Assembly (NCBI GenBank): GCA_948567375.1
Contig: OX419760.1
Coordinates: forward strand, 33,666,001-33,730,000
DNA length: 64,000 bases
Source of the DNA: Lunularia cruciata
Lineage: Eukaryota > Streptophyta > Marchantiopsida > Lunulariales > Lunulariaceae
Direction of reading: 5' to 3'
Shown: positions 1-13,600 of the stretch, in pieces
Layout: each line of letters begins with the position of its first letter
How positions within the stretch are numbered: the stretch's first letter is position 1
The notes under the pieces: model-generated
Database searches by the model: none
Told to the model about the DNA's origin: nothing
Seen by the model: the letters and a program-made list of their open reading frames with translations, nothing else
Position numbers and translations under genes: made by a program

Positions 1-569
1 CGGACCTATCGAAATTCGAATTTCGTTTCGTTTAGTTCTCCACCGGTAACACTGTGGAGCTTGTACACCACGCATGTCCAGCACGTTTGATTTTTCCTTT
101 AGAGCTCTTCCTTCCGTATGTGCATCTAGACATGGTCCAGCGTTTCCACAACAATACTTGGCACAGCCTGCAGCCCTCTGTCGTTATCAAATACAGGACC
201 GGTTAGCCTTTCTCTGTGACCATTGAATTAGATTCTGACTGTGATTTCGGTGTCATGCGACTCGTTTTCTCAATTTGATTAGTTCGAGTAATTCTTAAAT
301 CATTTGTTCAACGAGCTACCTGGAGACATCGGTGGTTTGCAGAGAAAGGCCCATACTCTTTCTTTGAAATTTTTGTGGAAGCGCATCCTTCCGCGGAATG
401 AGTCTTGATCTGCTTGGTAAATTATATTATAGATCAGTAGCTGACTCTAGTGGTGTCTTCCTAACATCGTAGATCAAAAGTAGGCTTCAATTCTGGACTC
501 GTTTTGAATCCAACCATAGAATGAGCGATAGAGTTTACTTACGTGGGAAGACTTTCGCTCATGTTTCAG

Positions 570-1788
570 GAAGCTTTTGCTAAGGAAACCGAAGACAAGA
601 AGGATGAGTTCCAACCGAAAGTAGTAGAGATCTACAAGAACTCTTCACCCGAAACGCAGGTATGGAGGGACTTATCTGCGACAAGTGCTTGTATTTGCAT
701 TTGAAAATAGAAGCATCACAATATAACCTCAAGGAACACTTCAAGCACTGCGAAAGTTTTGTCCTATGCTAGACACAAGCTGCGGAACGACTTTACGTGA
801 CATAGTGATGAAATATACGAGATCGATCAGCACACATGGGACTCTGCATTCTGCCTTAGTTAGTAGGACAGAAGGTGGTGTTTCATACCACTTCGTTGAA
901 CGAAATTCGCCGCCCTGTACTTTCTCCAACTATGTTTGACGATCGTGACGGTTATGTGAACTTGCAGGCTGTGTTGAAAAGTCCAACAGAAGAGAGTATC
1001 AAGGCTCAACCTGATGCTGTCCAGGCCTTACTGGTGGAGCTTGGGAAAGCAGGTAAATAGATATTCTGGTGTACTAAGAGGAAACGTAATTCTTATGGAT
1101 GGTCGTAGTCCTTACTCATATATGTCAGTGGAATAGTTTGAGCTACAATTCGCAGAGGCCGTGCGAACATATCCGAGGTGCAAAATCTTTCATGAACCTA
1201 AGCGAACTCGGCTGCCTGTTCATGAGTAGTGCCCGGTGATTTGCATGATAGGATCAGAACGCGACGATTTTTCGTGATCTGAGATCTTCACGCGATGCAA
1301 ATTTAACGAATCATGATAACTTTGCTTCAGGCATTCCCGGCGCTGTGCTTCTGAGCGAAGCCACTGCTAAATTCGGTACAGCTTTTCTACCCGATCAAGT
1401 CTTATTCGTGCTCCAAAAGGTGTCGCCTTTCGTTGTGGACGAACCGGCTCCAGTACTGCCTGTGGCAACTGAAGCTACGCCCGCTGCTGAGGTCCCAGAA
1501 TCTGCGAGCAAGGAAATTGAGGTCCCTGCCGCCGAGACCCCGGCTGCCGCAGAAACCAGCACCAGCAAGGAGGTGGAGGTACCAGCCGCAGCCCCAGCTG
1601 CTGAGCCAGGAGCGGAGAAAAAGAGCGATGCCGAAACCGTCGCGCCTGCTGAACCAGCTCCGGCTGCGGTCACTCCTGATGCGACTCCAGCTCCCGCAGC
1701 CCCCACCACCGAAGTATCAGCAGCACCGGCAGCTACCCCGGCTCCAGCGGCCACCCCCGCCAAGGAGTCCGTGGCCCCGTCATCGTAG
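570..1788 (+). CDS. PCaP1/DREPP-like plasma-membrane cation-binding protein, 3' exons (5' end missing)
   Basis: Three exons join in frame: 570-659 (30 codons), 968-1052 and 1331-1788, with AG acceptors before 570, 968 and 1331 and GT donors after 659 and 1052. The peptide carries the family core: KKDEFQPKVVEIYKNSSPE, then VQALLVELGKAG joined to IPGAVLLSEA, then a KFGTAFLPDQVLFVLQKVS block. These match plant PCaP1/DREPP proteins. The last ~115 residues are a low-complexity Ala/Pro/Glu tail with repeated EVPAAE-type units, as in the family's acidic C-terminus. Family members bind Ca2+/calmodulin and phosphoinositides and attach to the plasma membrane by N-myristoylation. The myristoylated MG.. 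exon is not recognisable in bases 1-569 and probably lies left of the window. Assignment rests on the conserved core; membrane attachment is inferred from the family. Confidence 0.85.
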
Positions 1789-1810
1789 TGGGAAAGATAG
1801 TGTATCGTGT

Positions 1811-1840
1811 TATTGTTGATGTTGTTGTTGTTGTTGTGTT
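1811..1840. repeat. GTT microsatellite in the 3' UTR of the PCaP1-like gene
   Basis: Run of GTT/GAT triplets about 25 bases after the stop codon. Simple repeat, no coding role. Confidence 0.7.
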
Positions 1841-3744
1841 TAGAAGCTCCAAATACCGATGCCAATTGGTCCAGGGTGTTCTAGACTGTCACTAAAGATT
1901 GCTCTTCGGAGGACGGAGTTTTAGAAAGCTAGATGCTGTCAAGTTCCTCTGGAGGTCAGGTGTTCTGTAGCTCACGGAGGATTGGGCTCAGAGCAAAGCG
2001 TGTATACTGAACGTGGGGTGTACTCAGATTCGTGATTGCTTGATTGATCCTTTGGCTGTGCATAAAAAAGATCATATAGAGTGGAGGGCATCTGCCTTCG
2101 CCCTGGTCCTAGGTCTATGTTCACTCCTAGTTTTGTGTCCCCTTAGTTTAGTTCTGATGGCTCATTCCTCAATTATTTTTTGTGAATAGTCGTAAATCAT
2201 TTATTGACCAGTCATTCGACGATGCCTATGTAGACTGTACAACATAATAAAAGGAGACTACTCTGATTATAGCTACATTCTCATTACTTCGATTCCGTTC
2301 GCTTCTCTTTCAGGCCCCTGCAAGCATTCTTCGCCCCATATTGCAGGGACTGCTGTAAGAAGTATTGCATTGTCAGCTCCCGATTCCGCCCCTAACCATG
2401 CAAATGGGCCCTCGATCGGGTCTGCACTTCAGGCTTTTCCCGATTGTTTAGTTAGGTCTGACGTACTGAACCTGCTTTGAATCAGCAGATCACTGCGCAT
2501 GCTGTCCTGGTTGTATTGCAAGGCTCTCTCTTGGTCACGCCCCGCTCTTTGTCTTTTCTGATCCTTTGCCAGCTTCCTGGATTCTGACGGTAAAACATGT
2601 GACATTTAATGTCATCACCTTCTTATTGCGAGCACGACCTGTGCACTCCAGTCACGACTTGCCTCTCCGCAAACCGTAGTGCGTGACGCCCGGGTTTCCT
2701 TTTCCCAAGTTTAATTTCCCGAATGGTGACACTCCTTCGTCCCCGTGATCAGTTGTCTAGCTGGCAAGCACCTCCAAAGCAGAAATTCTTGTGGGGCCCT
2801 GCATTTTAGTCTGGCCGCATCGACAGTACCAGTGGATCCAAAGCTCAGTGAGTGAGCTGCTTTATCACCAACAATAGTAGTTGCTCACATATTCTGACCC
2901 TGTCTGCCCTTCATTCTCGTTCGTGAAAGCATGGACGAGATTGAACTCTCCAGATCCTTGACGGAAATATCTTGTGGCATCAGCAAATCTACCTCTGGTG
3001 CCACAATGGCACAACCCAGCCCTAGAGATCTGATGAGAGAGGAGCGCGTCACATGCTGTCTCTCAGAGAGAGGAAAAGAAAGAAAGAGGGAGGTTTCCGG
3101 CTGGCTGGCCCCGAAACTTTCTAACTTCACAGCTCATTGTCTGACATCCTCATGCATCGCAAAAGAATGAACTGCTGCTGCTCCCCTCCCGTCTCCCCCT
3201 CGTCTGACCAACCCTTTCACCGTGGTGAAATCGTTGCTACATATTCTGACACGCGATTCCAGGATGAGATGAGAGCCTTCTAAATTATGAGTTACCTATA
3301 ATGGTCCATGCCTATGAGCGCATTCATAGGTAAACCCTTCGAATTCCCACCCCGTGATTCCAGTTAGCCACCCAATAAACACACGAATGAAAGGCCCCCA
3401 TGCCTGACTTCTGATAACGAGGCGAGTTTATTAATGATGGATCTTCCAGAACACCGCTGGTGCCGAGCAGGGAAAACGACGAGATGCAATCAGTTCCACC
3501 CCAACCCATCTCAGATATTCATCACACGCTTCTAGCTTTGGACACCAGGATCGAGTGCCCGACCGATCCTTCTGCCCTCCCTTTGCTTCTGAAGAGGGAG
3601 ATTATTTGAATTCCAACAGCTCACTCATTCTCTCCACTGGCTGAATTTAGACTTTCTCCAGTCTTTTCTTCCTTGGCTCGTTTCCTTCCTTCACCCCCGC
3701 TGCTGCTTTTCCATCGGGTTACGGCGAACATCTCCTCATCTGAA
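1841..3744. other. Spacer without a recognisable gene
   Basis: The first few hundred bases are probably 3' UTR and terminator of the PCaP1-like gene (an ATAATAAAAGG stretch near 2245 could hold a poly(A) signal). The rest has only short, unconserved open frames. I see nothing coding here. Confidence 0.5.
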
Positions 3745-3865
3745 AGGGACAAAATATTCCCTCTCCCCAAATAAAACATCTCCCATAACACATGAAGGAT
3801 GGGGTCTTCCCATCCTTCATGCGTTCTATATGGTCGCCTTTTTACTTTTTTTTTTAATAAAACAT
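3745..3865 (-). repeat. Short dispersed repeat, copy a, with a perfect hairpin
   Basis: Read on the minus strand it has the core GGCGACC...GGATGGGAAGACCCCATC that recurs at about 51.74, 56.7 and 57.55 kb. In this copy bases 3791-3803 and 3809-3821 are perfect 13-base inverted arms around a 5-base loop. A T-run lies beside it at 3843-3855. The ends are approximate. It could be a small non-autonomous element; no target duplication was identified. Confidence 0.6.
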
Positions 3866-4343
3866 TCAAACTCAAAAGCCGCAGCAGCGCTCCTAGTCCC
3901 TACTGCTCTCGTTTCCTACTGAGCATATCTGATTATTCCGAAATTTCCCCCAAGGGAAAGAAAGACACAAGTTGGTAGCGCAGATCTACTTTACATGCTC
4001 AGAGTCCAGTCCAGGTCCGTCCACTGGTGGAAAAGACACTGCTCTTTTTCAGTGCAGCCAGATTGTAAGAATGCCCAGACAGGATGTTGCTGCTTTGGCA
4101 GTAGTAGTCATCCTGTAGTTGTGAATTCGAGACATCGCATGAGGTTGAGAAACTTGGGTGTAGCTTTGCCAGTACAGTAATTCTGTTCTGAGAGACAGAA
4201 AGGAGAGAGAAACTCAAATGTACTCGTGATGTCTTGCATTGAGATACGATTGGGAGGGAGAGAAACGTAGGTGTGTGAACTCTGGGCTACATTCTCTACA
4301 GTAGTGAGTGCTCTCTCAGCCCATGCAACCCTACCCAACCGTC

Positions 4344-4394
4344 TCAACTCAACTCAACTCAACCCAACCCAACCCAACCCAACCCACCCCACCC
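4344..4394. repeat. CAACT/CAACCC pentamer-hexamer microsatellite
   Basis: About three CAACT units followed by several CAACC units and CCACCC. Simple sequence. It resembles telomere-like C-rich repeats only superficially (unit CCCAA, not CCCTAAA). Confidence 0.8.
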
Positions 4395-4659
4395 TACAGA
4401 CAGCTGTTGCAGCTTTTTGTGTATTACGAGTCGGGAAGGAAACGCGAGGAGGGGCGGAATGAAGGACGACAGAGTCCACCTGATGATGATCGCTGGAACG
4501 TGGATACAGCAGAATCGTGCGGCCACAGGATCGACAATGCGTTTGCGTTCTTCATAAAGTATCTTCTCCTCCTTTTCCTTCACGATAGCACCTTTCAGGC
4601 ATTTAGTGGCAGCAGCAGCAGACTCTCGTACTACAGGACGAACTAAGAAGGTACTTGTA

Positions 4660-4666
4660 CTGCTAT

Positions 4667-4700
<34 letters not shown>

Positions 4701-4762
4701 GCTGCTGCTGCTACTACTACTACTACTACCTCTACTACTACTACTACTGCTGCTGCTGCTGT
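4660..4762. repeat. CTA/CTG triplet microsatellite
   Basis: Alternating blocks of (TAC)n and (TGC)n over about 100 bases. They create spurious poly-Tyr, poly-Ser and poly-Val open frames on both strands. Confidence 0.9.
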
Positions 4763-5621
4763 TTCTGTAAGCAAACGTTGGAAGAGAGAAATGCAATCCA
4801 CTTTCTTTTCATTTCTTTTCTCGTTTGGCAGAGTATATAATGCATGCATGAAGTCTCTTCTCGTGCCAGAACCATGAAGGGATCGATCGCTCGTGGATGC
4901 TTTTGGGTCTACAAACTCCACAGAAGTAGTGAAGTGCAGTTACTGCTACTGAATCCGAGAATAATATATTATCTACATAGTCCGAAATCCTGCAACAGAG
5001 ATATTGGATAATTTCGGACTGTTTGTTTCCTTTGCTGCGAGATCTGGAAAAAAGCTACTCACTGTACCACGATAGTAGCAGCTCATGTGTTGTCTGTAGT
5101 GTGGTATTCGCTCTGTACTCCTGCCATGGTCGTTCCAACTTGTCTTTCCGCTCGAGTGGCTTTATGCAAAGTTGTTTCAGTTCTAAGATATTTTATTTTC
5201 CTACCCTTGGATTTACGGAATGGGCCAGCCAGCTCTGGTCTTGTCTTTGCGTTGGCATATGGGTAGTATTCAAGTTGCAGGTAGTCATGCAGGCTGCTCC
5301 TGCTGTTGTTGCAGAATACGAAATGTGTAGTACTCTGTATTCAAAGCTCATGGTGCCCCCACCATGTCTGAAAATTTTGAAGGATATGGTTCTGTAAGCT
5401 GCTTTAGTCTATCCTGTTGTAGTAATATAGCAAGAGCGTACTTGTTGGCTCTTGATGCGCAATCATGTCTTCAGAACAACATGGTCGGAGTTGGAACGGT
5501 GTTGTGGTTACTGAGTGATTGACCCAGCAGTAGGAAAGATCGTGCCCACAATATCTGCCTCTATAGATGTTCGATTTCCCTTCTTACATGATTGATCGAT
5601 CGATACCCCATATATCTCACA
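4763..5621. other. Spacer, nothing recognised
   Basis: A 124-codon frame starts at 5023 but has no recognisable motif, composition bias or splice context, so I do not call it a gene. Confidence 0.4.
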
Positions 5622-5659
5622 CGATTGATTGATTGACTGACTGACTGACTGACTGACTG
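5622..5659. repeat. GATT/GACT tetranucleotide microsatellite
   Basis: Three GATT units grade into six GACT units just downstream of the stop codon of the minus-strand candidate gene at 5677. Confidence 0.85.
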
Positions 5660-5676
5660 CGCGGCTCGGTTTTTAG

Positions 5677-6639
5677 TCATGCACGCTCATATATTTTAGG
5701 GTTCACGGTTCTCAAGACGTTGATTAATGTCACTCGGTTTTCTATTGCCAGTTTCTCAAATAGTGTCCATCCGAAGTTTCCTCCGGTGTCGATCTGGTAG
5801 GTTGTAGTACAGCAGGCATGATTGAGATCAACTTCTTCAGAAGCCGGACCATCCGCCTTGATGTGGGTGTTACATAAGAAGGCCTCCTGTGTGTGCAGGT
5901 GGAAGTTCAAAACAGCTACAATCATCTGTAACAGCGCGAGACAGTTGTCCTGGGTAAAAGAATGGGGTCAAAGGGTTGCTTCAACTTCAACAGTCGTTTT
6001 GATTAGTTCGTGAGCTTTTGATTGGGTCATGTACTTTCAGAAAACGAATAACAGGCTTTTTTAGCCACAGGAGTTTTCCTTATATTGGCACTTTTCTTAG
6101 GAGAATGTCTCGAGTAATTGCACTTGATGATACTTACATAGGCTTGTAATGAATGTACTTTTGTGAGCCACCCAATCGATCTCTCAAGGCACCATATTAG
6201 AGACATGAAAAGCAGCACAAGGCCATGTTCTCCTCCCACAGATGGTCTAATCTCCGGGTGACAAGACTCCAACTAATTCACTGGACTGCAGATTTCCTCT
6301 TCGATGGCTTCAAATAAGTATCCGTCCCTGCGGACCATAATATTCAAGACCGGTTTTCGACCAGCCCGAAACGCCACTACTCTGTTTCTTCTTGCAACGG
6401 TCAGCCGCAAAAATGAATTCTTGATCTACACCGATTACGCACTGTAAATAATGATGTTTAATCTGCATGTGCGGATTTTCAATGTCTGGGAGGCAGTGGG
6501 ATTGAGCAGTTCTCTCTAGCTCGTCGTTGAGGAGGTCTAAACTAGTATAAGAGTTGATGTAAGTATCATAGAATCGACCCATCGTCCTGGAATTGCATCC
6601 CGTGCACGTAAGTGCAGAATGGATGATGAAGTTCATCAT
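5677..6639 (-). CDS. Candidate multi-exon gene of unknown function
   Basis: I do not recognise this protein. Three blocks look coding on the minus strand. (1) About 6310-6639 encodes a Cys-containing stretch with GRFYDTYINSYTSLDLLNDE. (2) About 6146-6266 has IRPSVGGEHGLVLLFMSLIW, which looks like a membrane segment, and ends at a GTAAGT donor. (3) 5677-5925, after a TTACAG acceptor, includes QIDTGGNFGWTLFEKLAIEN and ends at TGA. The third block begins exactly at an AG acceptor, which supports it as a terminal exon. The join between blocks 1 and 2 is not resolved because block 1 ends in TGA. The 5' end is unknown. It lies downstream of the AAA-ATPase gene on the same strand. It may be a real gene with a misread boundary, or two fragments. 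Confidence 0.35.
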
Positions 6640-7639
6640 TCATAAGGCACCAGCTAATGGAAAGCACTAAGATGTGTATGGTTCAGCCCTGGTTGTCATT
6701 CGGGCCACAGACCAACCGTTTGCACAGTGCACAGTGCAGAGTGGCTATTCAAAGTGCAGGATTGACTGTATGTACACATGACAGTTTGTCTTGACCATTT
6801 TCAATGACACGTCTGAAGTTAATGAGAGTTCTGACCTCAATTTCTGGAAGCATAAATGAACGTGCCTTTCAGAAAGCTGACAAACTGGTGGTCCCAAAGT
6901 TACACTTCTCTTTTGGGTTTTCGCATTTCACAGTTACTATACCTTATATGCCCTGTAAGAACAGCATGCTTATTTCACTAGAGAGAAGTAACCATATGCA
7001 GTAGTCGGAATTTTAGCAAGAAATATCCGTCCAAGATAAAGAGAATGTCAGGTCTTACAAGAGGCAACTAAAATAATCAAATTTAGATTGATGTACTGAG
7101 AGATGGTCAAATAAGTAAGCAGGTGCCTGTGAGGACGATGATTGCAGAGAACAAGTTTCACATAGACGGGTTCTGACGGGCCACGAACGAGTGTAGACTG
7201 GAGTAAAAAATTGATTATGTAAGAAGGAAAGGTGCTATAGTTCTATTGTACAACATATAGATTGTTACTTACCACCCAATTTTGACAAGAGTACGCTAAG
7301 TCCGTGCATCCATCAGATGTAATATTTGACAAATTTGTAGAAATGAACTGAATTGAGGTGATTTTGTTCAGGTGAAGTGGGCACTACACGAGCGGGCCCT
7401 AGGTAAGCAGAACGGTATACAGGACGTGCTTGGTCAGAAGCGGTTTTATTTCTGCAAGCAAAGTTGAACCAAATGCTCACGGAAAGAAATTCAATAGTTT
7501 CTATTATAAACACATAACATTTCAATAGGATGAAGATACACTTCTAAGAGCAAATTGTGCAACAATAGATATAACGTCTAAAGTCCCTAAATTCAACGAC
7601 TAGATTTGCAATCAAAACAAACACGAGTGATGAATGATG

Positions 7640-10600
7640 TCACCAAGCCTTGTCCTGATTTTGCTTCAACGAGTGGCTGAAATAACGCTGATCTTGATAC
7701 CTATACAATATACTCTGCCTTCGTTTCTCCGCACATTCGATGTAGTCTTGAACTGGTGGGAGGGGCTGTGAAGGAGTTCCAGCCAGACCTCGAATGAGCT
7801 GTACACGCCAAACCACGATGTCATTTCCATGCCATTTTGACAGTATAACACACTGCACTATGCTACGGAATAACGTTTCAATAGAAGACAGTGCCTCCTA
7901 AAAACAATACGCAACTCCCTGTTTCCATTGACAATCCGTGTAGTCTAAGGGAGCTCTGCTGTTTGATGCAAAGTATGTTCCTTTTGTTGTAAGGGCTATT
8001 TGACAGGATGGGAAGCTCTTGCTCAGAGAGGTTGTACCTTTGAAGCCCACTTCCTTTCAGCCTGCTGGCACACGTCATGAAGGTCACGCCCAGACATCCT
8101 GTAGCAATGGGCTACCACGAATTCAGAAATGAACGGACAGGCATTTCGAACTTCGTCAACTTGACCCACCAACTCTCCCGGAAGGTATGAAGGTTTATTA
8201 CGAACTTCGTCTGCCGTGAAATCCAGTAGAGCGGGAAACTAAGCTAGGTGTTCAGTGCAAAGAGTCATTCAACATCCTTTCGGCGAGCATACGATGCAAG
8301 TTTTTTGCTTGTTTGATAATTCTTAGTTCCCGGACTGAGCAGTGACAAAATATTCCTTCCTTTAAAGAAACATCTAACCAGATCGGGCGACGAAAACACG
8401 AGCTTACCCTTCACTAACTGCTGCTAAAGAAGCCAATTCTGTGGGGCTCAAATGCTGGGCATACTGTGCAGCAATGTCTTGGCGGGTTACCAGATCAGGG
8501 AGGTTAAATAGAATTGATGAGTCAAAGCGGCTGCATTTGAAACACAACTCTTAGAATCGCTCCCAGTAACAGTTAACAGTTATGCGTATGAAAGACCAAC
8601 TCAATGTTTTGTTTCATCTAGGAAACATAGGACAAAAACTGGAAGATCACATTCCAGTTCTAGAGACGAGGAGAAGACTATGAATGGTACAACACAGTTT
8701 CCACGTAATGAAACAAAACCAGGACAGTTCCTAAGCACTACATGCGTATCTATTGGTAGTTAATATAGATCAACCTGAGGAGAGCTGGATCAAGGTCTTG
8801 TTTCCGGTTGGTTGCGGCTATTACAACGACTTTACTGTCCTGCTCGAATCCATCCATCTGTCGCAGCAGATCAAAACTGAACAAGGTAAGTACATGCATG
8901 TCCTCTTTCTTACACCTGATTACCAGGCGAACTGCAACAAGAATACACTTGAAAAAGTCAAGAAGATCTACAGCAAGGATCTACTGACGATTAATCTTAC
9001 TGTAATCTTTCTGAAGGTGAAACATGAGTACATGACCATAATTCTTTTACACAGAAAACTGGTAATGACCTGTCTCAGAAGAACACTGAGCATCCGTCTG
9101 GTAGCTTCATGCATTTCTGAATCACGTGACGTCGCCAAGGCATCGATCTGCAATGCTCGACGAACATACAAATCTCAGAACGAAACTAAAATTAAAACAA
9201 TACTGAGTTCTGGGCCAATATTTCCAAATAGTCTTGACTACGACATCGTGATGTAGACGTCTTGAACATTCAAGTACGAAATTTTTGCCATGCAAGACTT
9301 GTATCAGTGATATGCTGGTAAGATAATGCCGGACATCACAGCGTGTCCGTCCAACAAAACGAAGTACAACAAGACATGGTGTAGGATTCCTGGCCATACT
9401 TCACATTCAGAATTGTCCATATTTGCACATAATTTGCATACAAATGTTCTACTAGGTTAAATTTGCAGGACAAACCTCATCTAAAAATAGAATCGCACCA
9501 TTTGGGAGTTCATTCCCAGCATGGAAGATTGATGCTAGTAAACGCTCACTCTCGCCAAAGTACTTCGACATCACCACTTCAAGAGGCACATATAGCAAAG
9601 GCACACCCTGTAGCATATGACGATTACTTTCTCCTTAGGCGCATGCACTAGAGAAAAAACTTAAAACCGGTCTTTCTACCGTGTCTTGTATATATCTAGC
9701 ATTACTGCTCATAGAATGAAATCCTTGTGTCAAAACTATGTTTTGCTCTTTACTCGTTGCGCATGCCTAAAGTCATAGAGCATGACATAGAGCGGAGGAA
9801 ATTAGAGAAGCTTTTGCTTGAAAGCTGCATATTTCAAGTATTCCCGCCGATAAGCCTCCATGGACATAAGGAATTGCAAAAAGGCTCGACCACATTTGAT
9901 TACATTACCGCTTGATTAGCTATGACTCTCGCACATGAAGTTTTGCCCGTTCCTGCACCAATTTTGCAAGTTCAATTAGTCTGACTGGATTGAAGGCTCG
10001 CCTGAAGGGCGTAGGAGACCAATTTGAGCCATTTAGAAAAGCCAGAACAACGTTTACCAACTGGGAAAGCAACGAGGAAGATGATTTACCTGGAGGTCCT
10101 TCAAATAATATGGCACGTGGACGGTTTGACTCATATTTTCGTCGTGTTCCTCGAGCAATTGTGTCGTAAACCTCAGGTCGCTTTAGGGCCAGTAACACAA
10201 TATCTTCTATCTCTCTAACACCACCCACACCGCATGACACAACATTATTGTAAATGTCATCAACGATCACTGCAAGAATCTTATAGCTGGTGGGGTGAGT
10301 CATTCATCAACTTAAGTTGATTGGAAAACCTATGATTTTCCCTGTTAGTTTAACCAAATTCTGAAGTTCGCTTTCTCTGGTCTGCCGATCCTGATTTCTT
10401 AAACTATACTTCTCTGTTGCCAGTTAAAACGGTGAACATTTTAGCTGGGTAGTAACCAACCGTTTTTGCTCATGATAGCCTGCAAGGGAATCCCACGTGA
10501 CTTTCTCCAAATCAGTGCTATCAGCCATACTGGTCCCATACACTTTCACTCCCATGGACTCCAGTGCTTCCAATACTTTTGTTTTCCCTCTACCAGCAAA

Positions 10601-13600
10601 ACGATTCTGTGCACCGTTTGATCGCTCTTTGGCTGCTTCTCCCACTCCACTTCGATACTTCCATCGGCTACTCTGAGAGGTCCATCCATCAATAGGTTCT
10701 GACTGTCGATCAACTTCCCCCAAGGACTCACTGGGAAAATCTGTCGCTAAGCCACTTTCTCGTTTTCTGGTTTTCTTCTTGTCCGTTGCAAATTCTTGTC
10801 CTCCAGCTATGCGTAATGAGCTGATTACAGCATCCAGCTCATTCGTCGTGAGAGAGCCTTTCTTGAGGAACTCCACTTCCTGGGTACAAAAGAAACAACT
10901 TAAAACCAAAGCTACATGAACTGAAAGGGCAACCGCGTAGGAAAAACGAAGGGTAACTATGAACTAGGCTGGAAAAGGTGCAAGGGTGATCTGAATGGCA
11001 ATCAAAATCAAAGTGCACAAGTGAATGAATGATCTGTTATCGGTGACATCCGCTGGTAATTCAGAAGCCATTTGCCTTAAAACTTCATTCAATTGCTAAA
11101 AGTGCATCTGTGTCAAGAAAGGCTACTTCGACGTCAGAGATAACTGGGTATGAGAACATGCAATCAATAATTGCGTGGTATGCATAATAGCATACGTAAA
11201 TGATAATCATTGGTGGATCTGAGCACATGTGTTTGTACATGCAAAACTCAAAATATGCTCACCATTCTATGTATTCATGAGAAATGGAGGGCTACTTACA
11301 ACGGTCTTGTAATCACCAATAAGAGGCTCGAACATCAGAATGCAAAGCTTGTTTGATTGGATAGCTTTATCCTCTGATTGATCGGAGCACTGACTTACAG
11401 CTACACTCTGGCCATCTCTTGACGACGTTGAGAGCTCCGAAGCTGTAATAATGAGCTGACGAGCCACAGTGCTGTGACAAAAGAATGATCATTGTGTCAA
11501 TTAGGCATGTAGGTGCTTCTAACGCCATACAGGGGATGTAAGTTGGTACCTTTGGGTTGACGCATGACATGATGAATGAAGGAGTCTACTTCGGATGGTG
11601 GTGATGGTCCTTACAGTACTCTGAGAATTTGATCAACTCTCCATATAATCTCTGGAAAGTCCTATTTTGAAGATAAAACGATTTTGATAAATAACCAAAT
11701 TCTAGACGAACATCCTTTAACATACTTTGGCATTATATGCAGATGGAAATCAAATTGCTACCTACATGGCAACGGAACCGCGCGTAAAGTGACTTCAACC
11801 TTCTCTAGTTTGACAAAGAAAAGGGTCTAAGGTTTGGTTGATGATATTCCTCACCTATCTGATGCCTGAACAATCATCTCACTAGCACCTCCTCTCCCAG
11901 CAACATTGCTCCCAAGCCGGTTGACCATGTCCACAATCAAGTGAGAGACATCGCATGATGGTGATATAGTGAACCGAATGGACACCTGCCCCCATTCTTG
12001 GCGGTTAGGTAGCCGAACAGAAGAGTCACTTATTGCCAAAGTATTCCCCGATTCTAATGGGTTCAAATGGACTATTAATTTGATATTCGTGCGTCCGCCA
12101 TTGTTTTCGCAATCCTTCACTTAACAGATGAAAGATATATCTAGAATTCTGTCGTGAACTGCAGTGGCGACAAATGAAAAACAACTTTCGTGTTTGAGTT
12201 TATACGTGGGTTCCAGTATTCACCGGTTACCTGTTGACCTTTGGCAGATATGCTGAAATTCGGGGGGACAGATGCTCGCAGTTTCAACGCTTCTAGCCTC
12301 TCATCAACTCCCTTTTGAACTTGTAGTAGGACCTTCTCCATGTCCACCCTATTACCTCCAGCTGACGCTGCTCCATCTCTCTCATCAAGTCTGTCACCCT
12401 GCTCCTACAAGCAAGAAATTCAATCTGATTATTTAAAAACTGACTGTCAGACGCTCTATCTGATGGACAATGAGGAATCTCAATAAACGAACCGCCTGGA
12501 ACATGCTCGATCAGGAGCAAGACTTAACCAAAACCTGACCAAAACAGGCGCTGCTATCAAAGATGAAAGACACTCGTCTACAGGCGGAGGAGAACAAGAG
12601 AACAACTGAAATCTCACTGTTTTCGCTTCATTGAGAGCGAGCAAGGGAAGTGTTGCTGCTCCTAAAAACAATCCGGCACTTGTGGTCCATGGATTCCACC
12701 TTCTGAGCTCTTGTACGCAAAGATTTCCACCACGAGGTACCGCGCTAGCTGCTCCTAACCCTATCGAAGTACACATGCTCCTCAAGTTATTAGCCCTGGT
12801 TCTTATACGAACAAATATGTATAGAACCAAGACAGTATCCAAATGTGCCATCGTTTGTGCTTTCCATATCTTCTGTACACAACACCTGCATCATACTGGT
12901 ATCTAAAACAATTTCCATACTGCAGAATTCTTTTCTTCTGAAGGAGATGTATAAGTCATCTTTTCACACCTCCCATCTACAGAGCGATTCCAACTTTAAA
13001 GCTATTTAACGAAAACGTTCTGCATCATATTCATCGGTATATCAGTGAACACGCTGTCATGTACGCCCTAATTTAAAAGTCGATCTTTGAGGTACGATGA
13101 TTATTCCCCGAGAGAGATCAGATTGGAGTGGCTTCAAATTAAGGGGATCCACGGTGTAGAAACACGTTATGTATTTAGATATCTTCAAGGAAAGCACGAC
13201 ACGCAAATTCCAATTGAAAAATTGGCCCGATAAATCTCCCGTCAAGTTTCGCTATTTACGGCTTACAAGACTTCACACATTTGCATGAAATTCATTTAAT
13301 GAGGCGGTAAGTTCTCCTCCTGCTTGCAGAGACTTGAAACACACTGTTTGGGAAATTTAGTTCTGGCCGCTTATACCCTCGTTAGGCTTAGTTCGGCGTA
13401 TTCAATCGCAAAGATAAGAAATTATCTGAAGATTTCAAAGTAAGCATGTGAAGGCTGGAAGTTATGGCGAAATAAGGACTGAAATACTGTGACAGAAACT
13501 TGCGTGAAAGTCAGGATGCATCCAAGTTCGGAAGAGCGCTAAAGTGAACCAGCATATTGTTGATTACGATGGAAGCTATATGATCAGGATTGCACCTCAA

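Noticed and set aside
1395-1865. Ala/Gly-rich 156-codon minus-strand frame
   Set aside because: Shadow of the Ala/Pro-rich tail of the PCaP1-like gene on the other strand.
4344-4394. Interstitial telomere repeat
   Set aside because: Units are CAACT and CAACC(C), not the plant TTTAGGG/CCCTAAA repeat.
4359-4921. Poly-Ser, poly-Val and poly-Tyr frames
   Set aside because: Produced by the triplet microsatellite at 4660-4762; no other coding sign.
5023-5397. 124-codon plus-strand frame
   Set aside because: No domain, splice context or conserved pattern.
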